This document shows, piece by piece, positions 50,670 to 60,250 of a stretch of DNA of 60,627 bases. Below the pieces are notes generated by a model. It ran no database searches, was not told where the DNA came from, and saw only the letters and a program-made list of their open reading frames with translations. Numbering within the stretch: the stretch's first letter is position 1; each line of letters starts with the position of its first letter. Location: contig NZ_JAGGOO010000008.1 in the NCBI RefSeq assembly GCF_018614415.1, positions 1 to 60,627 on the forward strand, written 5' to 3'. The translations under genes were made by a program, and so were the position numbers. This stretch comes from Streptomyces sp. ISL-12. GTDB taxonomy: Bacteria > Actinomycetota > Actinomycetes > Streptomycetales > Streptomycetaceae.

Positions 50670-51464
50670 TTGCCCGACCCTCTGACGAATCTCCGACCCG
50701 ACCAGGCGATCAAGGTTCTGCCGCGCCACCTGGCAGGCCCAGGAACGGCTGACCTCCGCACCATCTGGCCCTTCCCCTTTGATGAGGACTGGACCATGCA
50801 TCAAACCGACGAGGGCGGGCCAGCCGTCGCGGCCAGTCCGTGCCTGAGCCTGCGCATGGGCAACGTCTCCACCCCCACGCCCGGCAGACAGTGGATCACT
50901 GCTGGCTACCGCGAACCGTTCGGCCCGGCCGCTTGGCAGATCTCCTTCGACACCACCACCCCGGTCGAGTTGCTCCACGATGTCCACGCCGAACTGCTCG
51001 ACCGCTACCTCGAAGACCGCCACCGATACCCGACCTATCTCTTCCGCGGCCAGACCCCGCCGGCCCAGGCGTACGTGCCGCTCCTCGCCCGCGGCTGGAG
51101 CCACACCGTGAAGACCGACGGCACCCAGACCTTCCTCGCCCCGGACGGCTTCGGCGGGGTACAGCACATGTACGCCGCCGAGGACGGATCCAGCAGCAGT
51201 CCGGCTTGGAAAGCTTGGGGCGGCGACCCCAAGCTTCCCTCCTGGCGTGTGCGTTTCTCCGCCGACACCCCCACCGTGCTCGTCGCGGCCTTCACCGCCT
51301 CACTGATCTCTACCGAGCCGGTCCACCGGACGGTGCAGGACATCCCGTCCCACACCCGCTCGAACCTCTACATCGCCTCGACGACCACAGTGTCCGAACA
51401 GGCGCTGGCACCGGCGGGTGTCGCGACACCTCCTGCGTCCCCAGCCACAGGACGATCCCGCTGA
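50670..51464 (+). CDS. DUF317 protein
   Basis: The protein has 264 aa: AIKVLPRHLAGPGTADLRTI, PAAWQISFDTTTPVELLHDV, PAWKAWGGDPKLPSWRVRFS and TPTVLVAAFTASLISTEPVH. AAGGAG lies 4 nt before TTG 50670. It is the last intact gene before the terminator region. Confidence 0.85.
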   Translation: MPDPLTNLRPDQAIKVLPRHLAGPGTADLRTIWPFPFDEDWTMHQTDEGGPAVAASPCLSLRMGNVSTPTPGRQWITAGYREPFGPAAWQISFDTTTPVELLHDVHAELLDRYLEDRHRYPTYLFRGQTPPAQAYVPLLARGWSHTVKTDGTQTFLAPDGFGGVQHMYAAEDGSSSSPAWKAWGGDPKLPSWRVRFSADTPTVLVAAFTASLISTEPVHRTVQDIPSHTRSNLYIASTTTVSEQALAPAGVATPPASPATGRSR

Positions 51465-51708
51465 TCTGCCCCTCCACAGCGCTGCCGTGGCTGCCGTGGT
51501 GCTGGCTTCCCCACCTGGGCGCCAGTCCCGGCGGGCGTCTACCGGCTCACGGAGACACTCTCCGGAAGCCCGCTCCACGATGTCGTCGCCGACCAGGACA
51601 TCGTCGTCACCCGAGCGCCACCGCCCGCCTGTCACCGTCGACCCGTACAAGCCGGCCCGGCTCACGATCAAGGCCAAGGACATCAAGACCGGCAGGCTTC
51701 TGCCCTGA
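51465..51708 (+). pseudogene. Frameshifted small gene with zinc-knuckle-like start
   Basis: Directly after the DUF317 stop, the same frame reads RCRGCRGAGFPTW, VPAGVYRLTETLSGSPLHDV, VADQDIVVT. At a CCC run near 51612 the sense moves to the next frame, ERHRPPVTVDPYKPARLTIK, ending KTGRLLP at 51708. Removing one C gives a single protein of about 80 aa. No normal start codon precedes the first part. Confidence 0.5.
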
Positions 51709-51726
51709 ACCACCGTGAACACACTG

Positions 51727-51765
51727 GCCCCCGGATCCGTTGCCGGCCGCGACGGGTCCGGGGGC
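51727..51765. terminator. Bidirectional hairpin between convergent genes
   Basis: Arms GCCCCCGGATCCGT (51727-51740) and its near-complement ending GGGTCCGGGGGC (51752-51765), one mismatch, 11-nt loop. It separates the plus-strand operon from the convergent catabolic operon. Confidence 0.75.
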
Positions 51766-51793
51766 TTCGACATGCCCCGACCGACTGGGGCCA

Positions 51794-52969
51794 CTAGAAG
51801 TGGTCGGGTAGCCAGGGATCATGGTCAGCAGTGGCGCGGATCAGTGCGATGAGTGCTTCACCGGACCTGGCGGCGACTCCGGCGAGGCGTGCTGATGCTG
51901 CTGACCGGTAGCCGCCGGCGTACCAGACGGCGAGTTGTCGGCGGGTGAGCCGGACTTCGCCTGCGGCGTGCGTCGTGGTGAGTTGTCCGGCGCCGTCCTT
52001 GACTTCGAGCAGGTACTGGTCCCAAGTGCCGCCGTTCTCCCCTTCGATCTCCATCGGAACGGTGATCTCGCCGTCGGCGGGCCACCCGCGCAGCCGCACC
52101 GCTTCGTGAGGGTCGAGGATGCGGAGCATCCACGGGTGCCACGCTTGTGCCGTCGGCCGGTACCGGTGGAGGTTGTGCAGCAGCGCCGGGTAGGGAGGGA
52201 GCGCGGATCGCCGGAAGTGGATGGCGGGGGCGCGGGTGTGGTGGCTGGCGAGAAACGCCATCATGGCGGTGACGGTCTCCTCGTCGGCGGCCCAGAAGTC
52301 GTGGACGGTCAGTTCCATGCCGTGCCGTGCGTCGCGTTTCGTGGTGAAGGACAGCAGCCCTGTCGGGGTCTGCTCCGGGCCGAACTGGTAGGTGGTCAGC
52401 TCCTGCTTGCCGTCCATCCAGGCCGGCCACCACTGCGGGCGCAGCACGGCGCCGTTCCAGTGCCGGGACAGACGGCGTTGGAGGTCGTCGGCCTGCGGCG
52501 TCCGGCCGTGCGTGACGGGGAGCGCTGGGCGGGTGTAGGCCCGTTTGAGGTCGTCGGTGGCGATGGACCAGGCGAACACCGGGACGGGGGCTTCCCAGTG
52601 GAGGTGGCGGACGTATGCGCTGGAGGTCGTCCACAGCGTCGAGATCACCGCGCCCTGGTCGCGGAGGTGGCGGAGTCGTTCGGCGAGCATGTCGACGGAG
52701 AGCTGGGCGCCGCGTTCTTCGGGGGCGACGCATCCGGCGCTGAGCAGGGCGGAGGGTACCGGTGCCCCGCCGAAGAACTGCGGGACCATCAGGCCGAGGC
52801 CGCCGGCGATGACCCGCCCGTCCCGGAGGGCGACGCGGATGTCGGCGTGGGGGCGCAGGCGGGTGATGTCGCCGACGGGGTGGCCGTAGCTGCGGGTGGC
52901 GAGAGCGTCGTACTGCTGCCACAGCTCGTCGTCGGCCTGCACGATCTGGATGGCGTCTGGCATGGTCAC
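51794..52969 (-). CDS. Eis-like GNAT N-acetyltransferase
   Basis: The protein has 391 aa. The N-terminal GNAT fold shows ALRDGRVIAGGLGLMVPQFF, SAGCVAPEERGAQLSVDMLA and LRDQGAVISTLWTTSSAYVR, with the V.PE.RG acetyl-CoA loop of the Eis family. The middle is a second GNAT-like domain and the end an SCP2-like domain (GQLTTTHAAGEVRLTRRQLA). Eis enzymes acetylate amines of drugs or peptides. It is the last gene of the catabolic operon, so it may modify the pathway product or give resistance. Confidence 0.85.
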   Translation of the reverse strand: MTMPDAIQIVQADDELWQQYDALATRSYGHPVGDITRLRPHADIRVALRDGRVIAGGLGLMVPQFFGGAPVPSALLSAGCVAPEERGAQLSVDMLAERLRHLRDQGAVISTLWTTSSAYVRHLHWEAPVPVFAWSIATDDLKRAYTRPALPVTHGRTPQADDLQRRLSRHWNGAVLRPQWWPAWMDGKQELTTYQFGPEQTPTGLLSFTTKRDARHGMELTVHDFWAADEETVTAMMAFLASHHTRAPAIHFRRSALPPYPALLHNLHRYRPTAQAWHPWMLRILDPHEAVRLRGWPADGEITVPMEIEGENGGTWDQYLLEVKDGAGQLTTTHAAGEVRLTRRQLAVWYAGGYRSAASARLAGVAARSGEALIALIRATADHDPWLPDHF

Positions 52970-52978
52970 CTCTTCCGT

Positions 52979-53515
52979 TCAGTAGTTGGTGCGGTCGCGG
53001 ACGGCTTCGGCGTCGACCGGGACGAAGAAGCTGCGGGTGAACGTCACCACGGCCTTGCCGTCCTGGTTGTGGCCGGTCGTGCGGCTGGTGACGATGCCGG
53101 TGCCGGGGCGACTGCGGGACAGGCGTCGGCCGGTGATCTCCGTCTCCGCGTAGAGGGTGTCGCCCACGAACACCGGGTGGGTGAAGCGGATCTCGTCGAA
53201 GCCGAGGTTGGCGGTGGTCAGGCCGCTGGTGCTGCGGACCGTCATCCCGCCGACGATGTGGAGGGTGATGCTGCTGCACACCAGCGGCCTGCCCCATTCG
53301 GTGAGACTGCTGTAGTGGGCGTCGGTGTGGATCGGTGCGTCGTTGCCGCCGAGCGTGGTCATCAGGACGTTGTCCGTCTCGGTGAGGGTGCGCCCTGGCC
53401 GGTGTTCGACGACGAGGCCCTCGTGCAGTTCGTGAAAGCCCAGGCCGACCACTTCCCGGTAGCGGCTCTCGGCGATCAGCCGGTATCCCGTGGGCACGGG
53501 GCTGCCGCGGGTCAC
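52979..53515 (-). CDS. MaoC-type hydratase/dehydratase
   Basis: The protein has 178 aa. Hot-dog fold with the catalytic Asp/His of (R)-enoyl hydratases in TLGGNDAPIHTDAHY, followed by PLVCSSITLHIVGGMTV and HPVFVGDTLYAETEI. Such proteins hydrate enoyl-CoA-type esters, including mesaconyl- and itaconyl-CoA. GTG 53515 overlaps the CitE-like stop, so the two steps are coupled: hydratase then lyase. Confidence 0.88.
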   Translation of the reverse strand: MTRGSPVPTGYRLIAESRYREVVGLGFHELHEGLVVEHRPGRTLTETDNVLMTTLGGNDAPIHTDAHYSSLTEWGRPLVCSSITLHIVGGMTVRSTSGLTTANLGFDEIRFTHPVFVGDTLYAETEITGRRLSRSRPGTGIVTSRTTGHNQDGKAVVTFTRSFFVPVDAEAVRDRTNY

Positions 53516-54372
53516 GCGTTCGCCTTGCACGGCATGCGGGCTGCGCGGGCCAGCAGGGCTTGCGCGGCTTTGACCATGGGCGGGCCGACCATCTGTTCCC
53601 CTACGCGGACGATGCGGCCCCCGGCGTCCGCGGCGGCGGCAACGATGGCGCGGGCGGCGGCGATCTGCTCGCTGGTGGGGGTGAACACCTCGGTGACGAC
53701 GGGGAGCTGGCGCGGGTGTACGCAGCACTTGCCGGCGAAGCCGAGGTCCCGGGCCCGCTCGGATTCGTGCCGCAGTGCGTCCAGGTCGTCCAGGTCGAAG
53801 AACGGGGAGTCGATGGCGTGGATGCCTGCGGCGGCGGCGCTGGTGACGAGCGCGGACCGGGCGTGCAGCAGGGCTTCCCAGCCCTGGGAGCATCCGGTGG
53901 CGGTCGCGTAGTCGGCCGTACCGAAGACCACGCCGGCGATGCGGTCGGCCCGCGCGATGGACGGCAGCTCCTCCAGAGCGCGCGGCGTCTCGATCAGCGC
54001 GTACAGGTGGGGCGTGTAGCCGGGCGCGTCGAGGGCTCCGGCGGCGATCTCGATGTCCCGGGCCGATTCGGTCTTCGGGATCAGCACGAGGTCGGGCCGG
54101 GCCGGGTAGTCGGCGATGGCCGTCAGGTCGAGGATGCCGTCGCGGGTGGTGGGAGAGCTGATCCGCACCCCGCGCACGGGTCCGGCCGCCCCGGAGGGGG
54201 TGAAGAACGCGGCGGCTTCCTGGCGAGCGCGCGGCTTCACTGCGGCGGGCACGGAGTCTTCCAGGTCGACCAGGACGACGTCCGCGCCGCTGCCGTGCGC
54301 GGCCGGGAAACGGGAGGGGCTGTGGCCGGGCGTGACGAACCACACCCCGGCCGGGGGCGGTAGCTGGGTCAT
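53512..54372 (-). CDS. CitE-like (HpcH/HpaI) lyase
   Basis: The protein has 286 aa. Family motifs: [93 protein letters not shown]. CitE-like lyases cleave citramalyl-CoA, malyl-CoA or beta-methylmalyl-CoA to an acyl-CoA plus pyruvate or glyoxylate. Beside a MaoC hydratase it fits citramalyl-CoA lyase chemistry. ATG 54372 overlaps the aldolase stop. Confidence 0.88.
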   Translation of the reverse strand: MTQLPPPAGVWFVTPGHSPSRFPAAHGSGADVVLVDLEDSVPAAVKPRARQEAAAFFTPSGAAGPVRGVRISSPTTRDGILDLTAIADYPARPDLVLIPKTESARDIEIAAGALDAPGYTPHLYALIETPRALEELPSIARADRIAGVVFGTADYATATGCSQGWEALLHARSALVTSAAAAGIHAIDSPFFDLDDLDALRHESERARDLGFAGKCCVHPRQLPVVTEVFTPTSEQIAAARAIVAAAADAGGRIVRVGEQMVGPPMVKAAQALLARAARMPCKANA

Positions 54373-55391
54373 TGGCTCGCCCCCACCCGTTCGGCCAGAG
54401 CGCGGGCCGTGTCCGGGATCAGGTCCTCCTGCCCGGCGACGGCCCGGCGCCGGCCGAGTTCGACGAAGATGTCCCAGGGGTGCACGCCCTCGCGCTCGGC
54501 GGCGGCCAGCACGGGCCTCTTGAACCCGGAGAACACCCCGGCCAGCCCGGAGGCGAGGCTGGTGGCGTCGATCGTCGGCGGCGCGGGCATCAGCGTCTTC
54601 TCGGCGAGATCGGCCGCGTCGGCCAGGCGCCGCAGGTCGATCCCGGTGGCGTGGCCGTAGCGCTCCAGCACCGCCACGACCACTTCGAGCTGGGTATTGC
54701 CCGCACCCGCCCCGAACCCCCGCGCGCACGCGTCGATCGTGCGGGCACCGGCCTGGACGGCCGCCACCGAGTTGGCCACGGCCAGCCCGAGGTTGTTGTG
54801 CCCGTGGAAGGCGACTGGCACGTCCACCGCGGCGGTGATGGCGGTGATCCGTTCGGTGACGTCGTCGGGCAGGTAGTGGCCGGCGCTGTCGAAGATGCAC
54901 ACCGCCTGCGCGCCGTAGCTGGTCATCAGCGCGCACTGCTCGGTCAGGGCGCCGGGGCTGGCCATGTGGCTCATCAGCAGCACTCCTTGTGCTTCGGCGC
55001 CGAGTTCGCGGATGGTTCCCAGGTGGCGTTCGGTGACGGTGGCCTCGGTGCAGTGCGCGGCGACCCGTACGACATCGACGCCGTGCCTGATCGCGTTGCG
55101 CAGGTCGGCGGTGGTGGCCCAGCCGGGCAGCATGAGGGTGGCCAGCCGGCTGCGGGTGAGGGCCTCGCGGGCGGTGGCGAGCATCTCGTCGTCGCTGAGC
55201 CTGCCGCGTCCGACTTGCAGGGAGGACGCTCCGAGCCCGTTGCCGTGGCCGACTTCGACCACGGGGACACCGGCCGCGTCGACCGCGGTGGCGTAGGCGC
55301 GTATCTGCTCGCGGTCCAGCTGGTGGCGTACGGCGTGCTGGCCGTCGCGCAGCGTGGGGTCGTGCACGGTCACCTGGGCCGGTGTGCTCAT
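54369..55391 (-). CDS. 4-hydroxy-2-oxovalerate aldolase
   Basis: The protein has 340 aa. Family motifs: [20 protein letters not shown] (catalytic and metal-binding), [34 protein letters not shown], and [20 protein letters not shown] with the two metal-binding His. It cleaves 4-hydroxy-2-oxovalerate to pyruvate and acetaldehyde. Its partner acetaldehyde dehydrogenase is directly upstream with an ATGA overlap, as in meta-cleavage operons where the two form a channelling complex. EC 4.1.3.39. Confidence 0.92.
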   Translation of the reverse strand: MSTPAQVTVHDPTLRDGQHAVRHQLDREQIRAYATAVDAAGVPVVEVGHGNGLGASSLQVGRGRLSDDEMLATAREALTRSRLATLMLPGWATTADLRNAIRHGVDVVRVAAHCTEATVTERHLGTIRELGAEAQGVLLMSHMASPGALTEQCALMTSYGAQAVCIFDSAGHYLPDDVTERITAITAAVDVPVAFHGHNNLGLAVANSVAAVQAGARTIDACARGFGAGAGNTQLEVVVAVLERYGHATGIDLRRLADAADLAEKTLMPAPPTIDATSLASGLAGVFSGFKRPVLAAAEREGVHPWDIFVELGRRRAVAGQEDLIPDTARALAERVGASQ

Positions 55392-56269
55392 CGGACGATC
55401 TCCTTCGGGACGAGGGCGTGCTGCTCGGCCGCGTAGACGGCGGCGGCGCTGAGCACTTCGAGGTTTCCGGCGTGCACGGGCATGCGGCTGCGGGTGGCGG
55501 TCACCTCCGCGATCACCCGCACGATGTCGCCGGCGACGGTGCACGAGGTCACCCGGTAACCGGGCACCACGGTCCGCACGCCGGCCTCGGCCTCCTCCAC
55601 GATGGCGCTCACCGGGCCCTGCTTCACGCCGGGGGCCACCATCGTCATCGTGACGCGGAACGGCGGCGGCGGTTCGGCCGCGGAGATGTTCAGCATCGTC
55701 TTGACCGCGAGGGTCCGCGTGAAGTGGCGGATGGCTCCCTGGGTCGTCTCCACGTACTCGTCGAGGTTGAGGCGGCTGGCCCGGCCGACACTGACGCTGG
55801 CGGCGGTGGCCACCATCTCCACGTATTGCGGCCGGTAGCGCTGGGCGAGGGCGTGCAGGACGGGGATCGCGGCCTGCCCGCCGCAGGAGACGAGGCCGAT
55901 GTGCTGGTGCTCGGCGCTCTGGCCGCCGTTCACGGTCGGCACGATCAGCGCACTGCCGCGCGTGGGGGTCAGGTCGATCAGCACCGTTCCGGTGCTGGCG
56001 AGCCGGCCCCAGTGGTCGGGGTGCTCGAAGGCGTTGGTGGCGTCGAAGACGATGTCGAAGGACTGCTCCGATTCGATCAGCGCGGTGACGCCGCCCGCCG
56101 CGGTGGTGCAGCCCAGTTCGGCGGCCTGGTCGAGTCCGCGGCTGTGGCGGGTGCGGCCGACGACGAGCCCGCACGTCAGATGCGGGGAGTGCTGCATGCG
56201 TTCGATCAGGTCGAGGCCGAGCAGGCCGGAGCCGAGGACGGCAGTGGTCAAGACGGTGTTCGCTGGCAT
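55388..56269 (-). CDS. Acetaldehyde dehydrogenase (acylating)
   Basis: The protein has 293 aa. NAD-binding start [18 protein letters not shown], catalytic Cys in [17 protein letters not shown], and the C-terminal [18 protein letters not shown] typical of the MhpF/DmpF family. It converts acetaldehyde from the aldolase to acetyl-CoA. EC 1.2.1.10. ATG 56269 follows GGGAG. The gene order hydratase, dehydrogenase, aldolase is the standard lower meta-cleavage set. Confidence 0.92.
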   Translation of the reverse strand: MPANTVLTTAVLGSGLLGLDLIERMQHSPHLTCGLVVGRTRHSRGLDQAAELGCTTAAGGVTALIESEQSFDIVFDATNAFEHPDHWGRLASTGTVLIDLTPTRGSALIVPTVNGGQSAEHQHIGLVSCGGQAAIPVLHALAQRYRPQYVEMVATAASVSVGRASRLNLDEYVETTQGAIRHFTRTLAVKTMLNISAAEPPPPFRVTMTMVAPGVKQGPVSAIVEEAEAGVRTVVPGYRVTSCTVAGDIVRVIAEVTATRSRMPVHAGNLEVLSAAAVYAAEQHALVPKEIVR

Positions 56270-56297
56270 GTGTGTGCTCCCTGGGAGGGGCGGTTGG

Positions 56298-57140
56298 TCA
56301 GACGACCCGCAACTGGACGGCGGGGAGCCGGTTGGAGGCGGCCCGGAAGGTGGTGCCCGGGGTCAGCGGGAGACTCGCGTGCACGGAGCCGGCCAGGACG
56401 ATGTCGCCGGCGCGCAGGGTGGTGCCCAGGACGGGCAGACGGTGCGTCAGCCAGGCCAGAGCCAGAAGCGGGTCACCGAGGACGTCGCCGCCCTGCCCGG
56501 TCGCGACCACCGTGCCGTCCGCCTCCGCCGTGATCTGCTCTGCGGCAAGATCCCACGATGGGGTGAAGGGGACAGGAGGGCCGGTGATGACGCCCGCGCA
56601 GGCGGCGTTGTCTGCGATGCTGTCGACGAGCGTGATGTCCCAACTCGCGAAGTGGGTGTCGAGGACCTCGAAGGCCAGGAACACCTCCGCCACGGCCTCG
56701 CGGACGGCGTCCCGGCCGCACGGTTGCGCGATGTCGCGGCCGAGCCGGAAGGCGATCTCCGTTTCGATCCGCGGGTCCATGAAACCGGCCGACCGCAACC
56801 GGGCACCGCTGGCAGCGACCATCCAGTGGAGGACAACCCCGGAGTCGGGCTCGTGGATGCCCATCTGCTCCCGCATGGCGGCCGACGTGCAGCCGACCTT
56901 GTGCCCGGCGACCCGGGCCCCCGCCGCGACCTGCTCCCGCACGTTGATCTGCTGGATGCGGTAGGCGTCCCGCTCGGTCAGGCCGGGGAAGCGCTCGGAC
57001 AGCAGCCGGACAGGGGCGCGGGCACGGGCGGCTGCGGCCAGTTCCTGGGCCAGACCGGCGAGAACCTCCTCGCCCACCGAGAAGCCGGCGCCTCCCGGTC
57101 CGGGCGGATGCTGGGTGATGCTCGGGGGTATATGCGTCAT
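56298..57140 (-). CDS. 2-oxopent-4-enoate hydratase (MhpD-like)
   Basis: The protein has 280 aa of the fumarylacetoacetase-like superfamily: GLTERDAYRIQQINVREQVA, VAGHKVGCTSAAMREQMGIH, DPRIETEIAFRLGRDI with the metal-binding E.E, and HFASWDITLVDSIADNAAC. It hydrates 2-hydroxypenta-2,4-dienoate to 4-hydroxy-2-oxovalerate, the substrate of the aldolase two genes on. GGAGG precedes ATG 57140, which overlaps the NUDIX stop. An N-terminal Pro-rich 20 residues is unusual. Confidence 0.9.
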   Translation of the reverse strand: MTHIPPSITQHPPGPGGAGFSVGEEVLAGLAQELAAAARARAPVRLLSERFPGLTERDAYRIQQINVREQVAAGARVAGHKVGCTSAAMREQMGIHEPDSGVVLHWMVAASGARLRSAGFMDPRIETEIAFRLGRDIAQPCGRDAVREAVAEVFLAFEVLDTHFASWDITLVDSIADNAACAGVITGPPVPFTPSWDLAAEQITAEADGTVVATGQGGDVLGDPLLALAWLTHRLPVLGTTLRAGDIVLAGSVHASLPLTPGTTFRAASNRLPAVQLRVV

Positions 57141-57907
57141 CTGCTGCCTCCTTCGTGGTCGGCTGGCCTGCTCGCCGCGTGGCGGGCGACGAGCATCGGC
57201 AGGAAGTCGGCGCTGGGGCCGCCGAGGCCCGCAACGTCGGCGACCGACCGGATGAACGCGATGCGGTCCAGTTCCGGGGTGCGGCCCTGGGCCCTCTCGG
57301 CGCCCACGAGCGCCGTGTACTGCTCGTGCAGCGCCTCGGCGGGACAGGCCGGCGCACGGAAGTGCACGCCCACGTTGCCTTTGTCGCCCTGGGTCACCCT
57401 CCACAGCTCCATATCGCCGGCGGCCACGTGGTGTCCGGCCTCCTCAGCGAGTTCGCGGGCCGCGTGGCGGCGCAGCGCCTCCATGTCCAGGGTGGCGTCC
57501 GTTTCGGGGGGTTCGATCGTCCCGCCGGGCAACTGCCAGCGTCCGGGGGCCGCCGTGGACGACGCCATGCGCCCCACCAGTAGCCGGCCGTCATCCGTGG
57601 GCTGGGCCACCGTCACGAACACCGACGGCGCGGGCACCGCATGGACCGGGTCCAGCCGCAGGACGTACAAGCGGTACGTCGCCCGGTACCAGGTCAGCAG
57701 CAGCGTGTCCGAGTCCTTCCGCTCCAGCCCCGCACACACGACCGTCGGCCCGTCGAACAGCGCCGGATTGGCGGCGACTGCCTCCTCCCAGCCGCGCGTC
57801 ATGGCAGCGGTCTGCTCGTCGGTCAGCCGGGGCGGGTCGGTCTCCATCAGGAGCAGTCGGCGCACTTCGGGAAGCTCGACTGCGGGAGTCTGCGGCGGGT
57901 TAGGCAT
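57137..57907 (-). CDS. NUDIX hydrolase
   Basis: The protein has 256 aa. The Nudix box spans LPGGTIEPPETDATLDMEAL then ARELAEEAGHHV, with a longer than usual spacer between the Gly and the REL.EE helix. The N-terminal 90 residues form a separate domain (LTDEQTAAMTRGWEEAVAAN). It is the first gene of the operon; AGGAGG lies before ATG 57907. Substrate unknown, perhaps a CoA ester or a nucleotide cofactor. Confidence 0.85.
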   Translation of the reverse strand: MPNPPQTPAVELPEVRRLLLMETDPPRLTDEQTAAMTRGWEEAVAANPALFDGPTVVCAGLERKDSDTLLLTWYRATYRLYVLRLDPVHAVPAPSVFVTVAQPTDDGRLLVGRMASSTAAPGRWQLPGGTIEPPETDATLDMEALRRHAARELAEEAGHHVAAGDMELWRVTQGDKGNVGVHFRAPACPAEALHEQYTALVGAERAQGRTPELDRIAFIRSVADVAGLGGPSADFLPMLVARHAASRPADHEGGSR

Positions 57908-58200
57908 GAAGTCCTCCTGGTTGGGCGCCCTGCTGGCAGGGCTGCTCTGCAACGCGGGGCGCCGGTACGGACGCGGCGGCGGGGACCAGACCGTACCGGC
58001 TGCTAGCGGGCGCCGAGCCTCGTAGCCAGCCGTCGCCTTGCGGACCAGTCCTCCTTCGGCCTCGGTGAGGGCGAAGGACGTGGGCGAACCGCCAGGACGA
58101 GAGTGCGCTCGCCCGTTCGATGCCGTCCACCGATTGAGGGGGGTCCCGGGGAGGTCCCGTTACGGCAAAGGAGTCACCGATCCTCGCGCTGAGTGATTCG
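57908..58200. promoter_or_regulatory. Divergent promoter region of the catabolic operon and its regulator
   Basis: The 293 bases separate the divergent NUDIX and regulator genes, so promoters for both should lie here. I could not assign hexamers with confidence. A repeated GGTCCCG (around 58141-58158) is the only visible repeat and might be a binding site. Confidence 0.4.
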
Positions 58201-59529
58201 ATGGAGGACGTGGACCAAACCACCCCGCACCCGCTGATTACGGCACGCCTCGCAGCGAAGATGACGATGGAGGAACTCGTCGCCGGAATCCGTGCCGCAG
58301 CCGCGCGGCGCGGTCTGCGCTCAGGCACGGACGAGGCACGGGTACGCAAATGGCAACGCGAAGCGGCGCAGCCCAGCGAGGAATCCCAGGTCTACATCGC
58401 CGAGGCGCTGGGCTGGTCCGCGGACATCGTCCGGGCCGACGACTGGCCCAACTGGCTGCCGCTCACCACCGACGGTGTTGTCCCGCTCGGCCCGCACAGC
58501 TCCGTGCCCGCTTTACGAGAGGCATTCCGAACAGCGATGCAACGCCGCACGTTCCTCACGATCTCCAGCGCCGCGCTGTCCGCCCTGGCCTCAGACTGGG
58601 CAGCACTCCCCGCGGACGCACTCGCCCAGGCCCACGACGGTCAACCGATCGGCGAGGAACTCCTTTCTTTCCTGGAGAACTCCGCGCGTCACCTCACCGG
58701 CCTCGCCACCGAACAACCGCAACACACCGCAACCCTGCTGGACGCCCACCTGGCCACGGTGACCGGCCTCCTCGAACACGGTCGCTACACGCCCGCGTTG
58801 GCACGGCGCCTGCACACACTGGCCGCCTCCCTGGCCCAGACCGTCGCATGGCACCGCTTCGATCAGGGCCGCCACACCCATGCCAGCCAGCACTGGATCG
58901 CCGCACTGCACAACGCGCACGCAGTCGGAGACCACGACATGGGCGCCGGCCTCTTGAGCGACCTCGCCTACCAAGCTGCCTGGCGCCACGACCACACCAC
59001 CGCGGCCACCATTCTCAACCGGGCCCTGATCCGAGCCGAAAACCCGGCCGCCCGCTGCCTGCTCCAGTTACGACTCGCCCGCACCATCGCAGCACGCCAC
59101 GACCCGAACGACCGCCACGCCGTGCTGCGCGCCCTTGCCGCAGCCGAGCAGCACCTCAGCGACGCCGGCACCGACCGGCCCGCCTGGTGCTCCTGGATTT
59201 CAGAAGCCGACCTAGCGGTGGACACCGGCCAAGCGCTCCTGGACCTCGGCGACACCGGCCGAGCCCACCAACTGATCGCCGAAGGCGAGGCACTGCTGCC
59301 CTCAGCCCGGGACAAAACCCGCGGAGTCTTCCTGGCCTACCGGGCCGCAAGCTACCTCGACCAGAAAGAACCTGAACCCGCCGCAACGGCCGCCACCCAG
59401 TCCCTGCTCCTGGCCCGCCGCATCGGCGCCCCTCGCTGCATCAGCCTCGTCAACGACCTTCTGCCCCGCTTCCAGCCCTACCACCGAGCCCAAGGCGTCA
59501 GTGAACTGTTCCAGCTCGCTGCCGCATGA
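58201..59529 (+). CDS. XRE-type regulator with helical-repeat sensor domain
   Basis: The protein has 442 aa. An HTH-like N-terminus (TMEELVAGIRAAAARRGLRS, RVRKWQREAAQPSEESQVYI) leads through QRRTFLTISSAAL to a TPR-like helical array (ALARRLHTLAASLAQTVAWH, SQHWIAALHNAHAVGDHDMG). This is a common Streptomyces transcriptional-regulator layout. It is divergent from the NUDIX-led operon and is its best candidate regulator. ATG 58201. Confidence 0.8.
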   Translation: MEDVDQTTPHPLITARLAAKMTMEELVAGIRAAAARRGLRSGTDEARVRKWQREAAQPSEESQVYIAEALGWSADIVRADDWPNWLPLTTDGVVPLGPHSSVPALREAFRTAMQRRTFLTISSAALSALASDWAALPADALAQAHDGQPIGEELLSFLENSARHLTGLATEQPQHTATLLDAHLATVTGLLEHGRYTPALARRLHTLAASLAQTVAWHRFDQGRHTHASQHWIAALHNAHAVGDHDMGAGLLSDLAYQAAWRHDHTTAATILNRALIRAENPAARCLLQLRLARTIAARHDPNDRHAVLRALAAAEQHLSDAGTDRPAWCSWISEADLAVDTGQALLDLGDTGRAHQLIAEGEALLPSARDKTRGVFLAYRAASYLDQKEPEPAATAATQSLLLARRIGAPRCISLVNDLLPRFQPYHRAQGVSELFQLAAA

Positions 59530-59794
59530 CCGGGCAGAACCCATGCTCAGCCGGGCGCGCAGTCGTTTATCTCCTCTCGCCCACCTCATCACCAACTGGA
59601 GGAGCAGCCCGGGATGCTGTGTGGGTGACTCGAACAGTCTCGGTGCCGCGTGAAGGGCTGCCCACAGACAGTAGGTGCGACAGTTCGCCGGGGGCAGACA
59701 AGGAAGATCGCCGAAAGACTGGCCAAGGTTCCCGGGCGCATGTCAACGTAGACGACCTTCCCTAAGAAATACCAGGTCAGAGAGGTGGTATCTC
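59530..59794. other. Non-coding stretch upstream of a DUF317-like gene
   Basis: No gene is convincing here; a 79-codon frame overlapping the regulator stop lacks protein-like composition. ATACCA (59768-59773) and TGGTAT (59784-59789) are inverted around the AGAGG Shine-Dalgarno of the next gene and could form a hairpin that masks it. Confidence 0.35.
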
Positions 59795-60148
59795 GTGACC
59801 ATCGTTGCCGTGAGCCCCGGTTTCGCCACCAGCACTGAGGCGCTTCGTCTGCGCGAGTGGAAACTCGGGCAGGGCCAGCCCACGCTCGTCATGGATCAGT
59901 TCTCCGCCGATGACTTCAACCTTGTTGTGGACGACCGGGCCGATGTCCACGTCAACAGCAAGGACGGGCGCTTCTACTGCGGTTACTTCCCGCTCGGCCG
60001 CCCTGGCACTGACGGTGAGGGCTGGAAGATAGCTGTCACCGGCACCGCCCGGGCCCGCGGCTACCAGATCTCCTTCGACGTGGAGACGCCGGCCGACATC
60101 GTCGCTGCCGCCGTGGCACGCGTGCTGGAGACCTCCCGTCGCCTGTGA
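59795..60148 (+). CDS. Short DUF317-like protein
   Basis: The protein has 117 aa. GYFPLGRPGTDGEGWKIAVT, ARGYQISFDVETPADIVAAA and VARVLETSRRL resemble one DUF317 unit, about half the usual length. GAGAGG lies before GTG 59795 within a possible hairpin. It may be a single-domain relative of the other DUF317 genes. Confidence 0.65.
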   Translation: MTIVAVSPGFATSTEALRLREWKLGQGQPTLVMDQFSADDFNLVVDDRADVHVNSKDGRFYCGYFPLGRPGTDGEGWKIAVTGTARARGYQISFDVETPADIVAAAVARVLETSRRL

Positions 60149-60250
60149 GGCCGCAGGGCCGACCCGGAGAGTCTCCCAGCAGCGGCACCCATCCCGCCTG
60201 CCGGCGGCCCACCCGAGCCGCCGTCCGAACTTCTCACCAGGAGGCTGCCC

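Noticed and set aside
59526..59765. 79-aa frame overlapping the regulator stop by ATGA
   Set aside because: Composition is unlike a protein and it has no Shine-Dalgarno of its own; I treat the region as the leader of the next gene.
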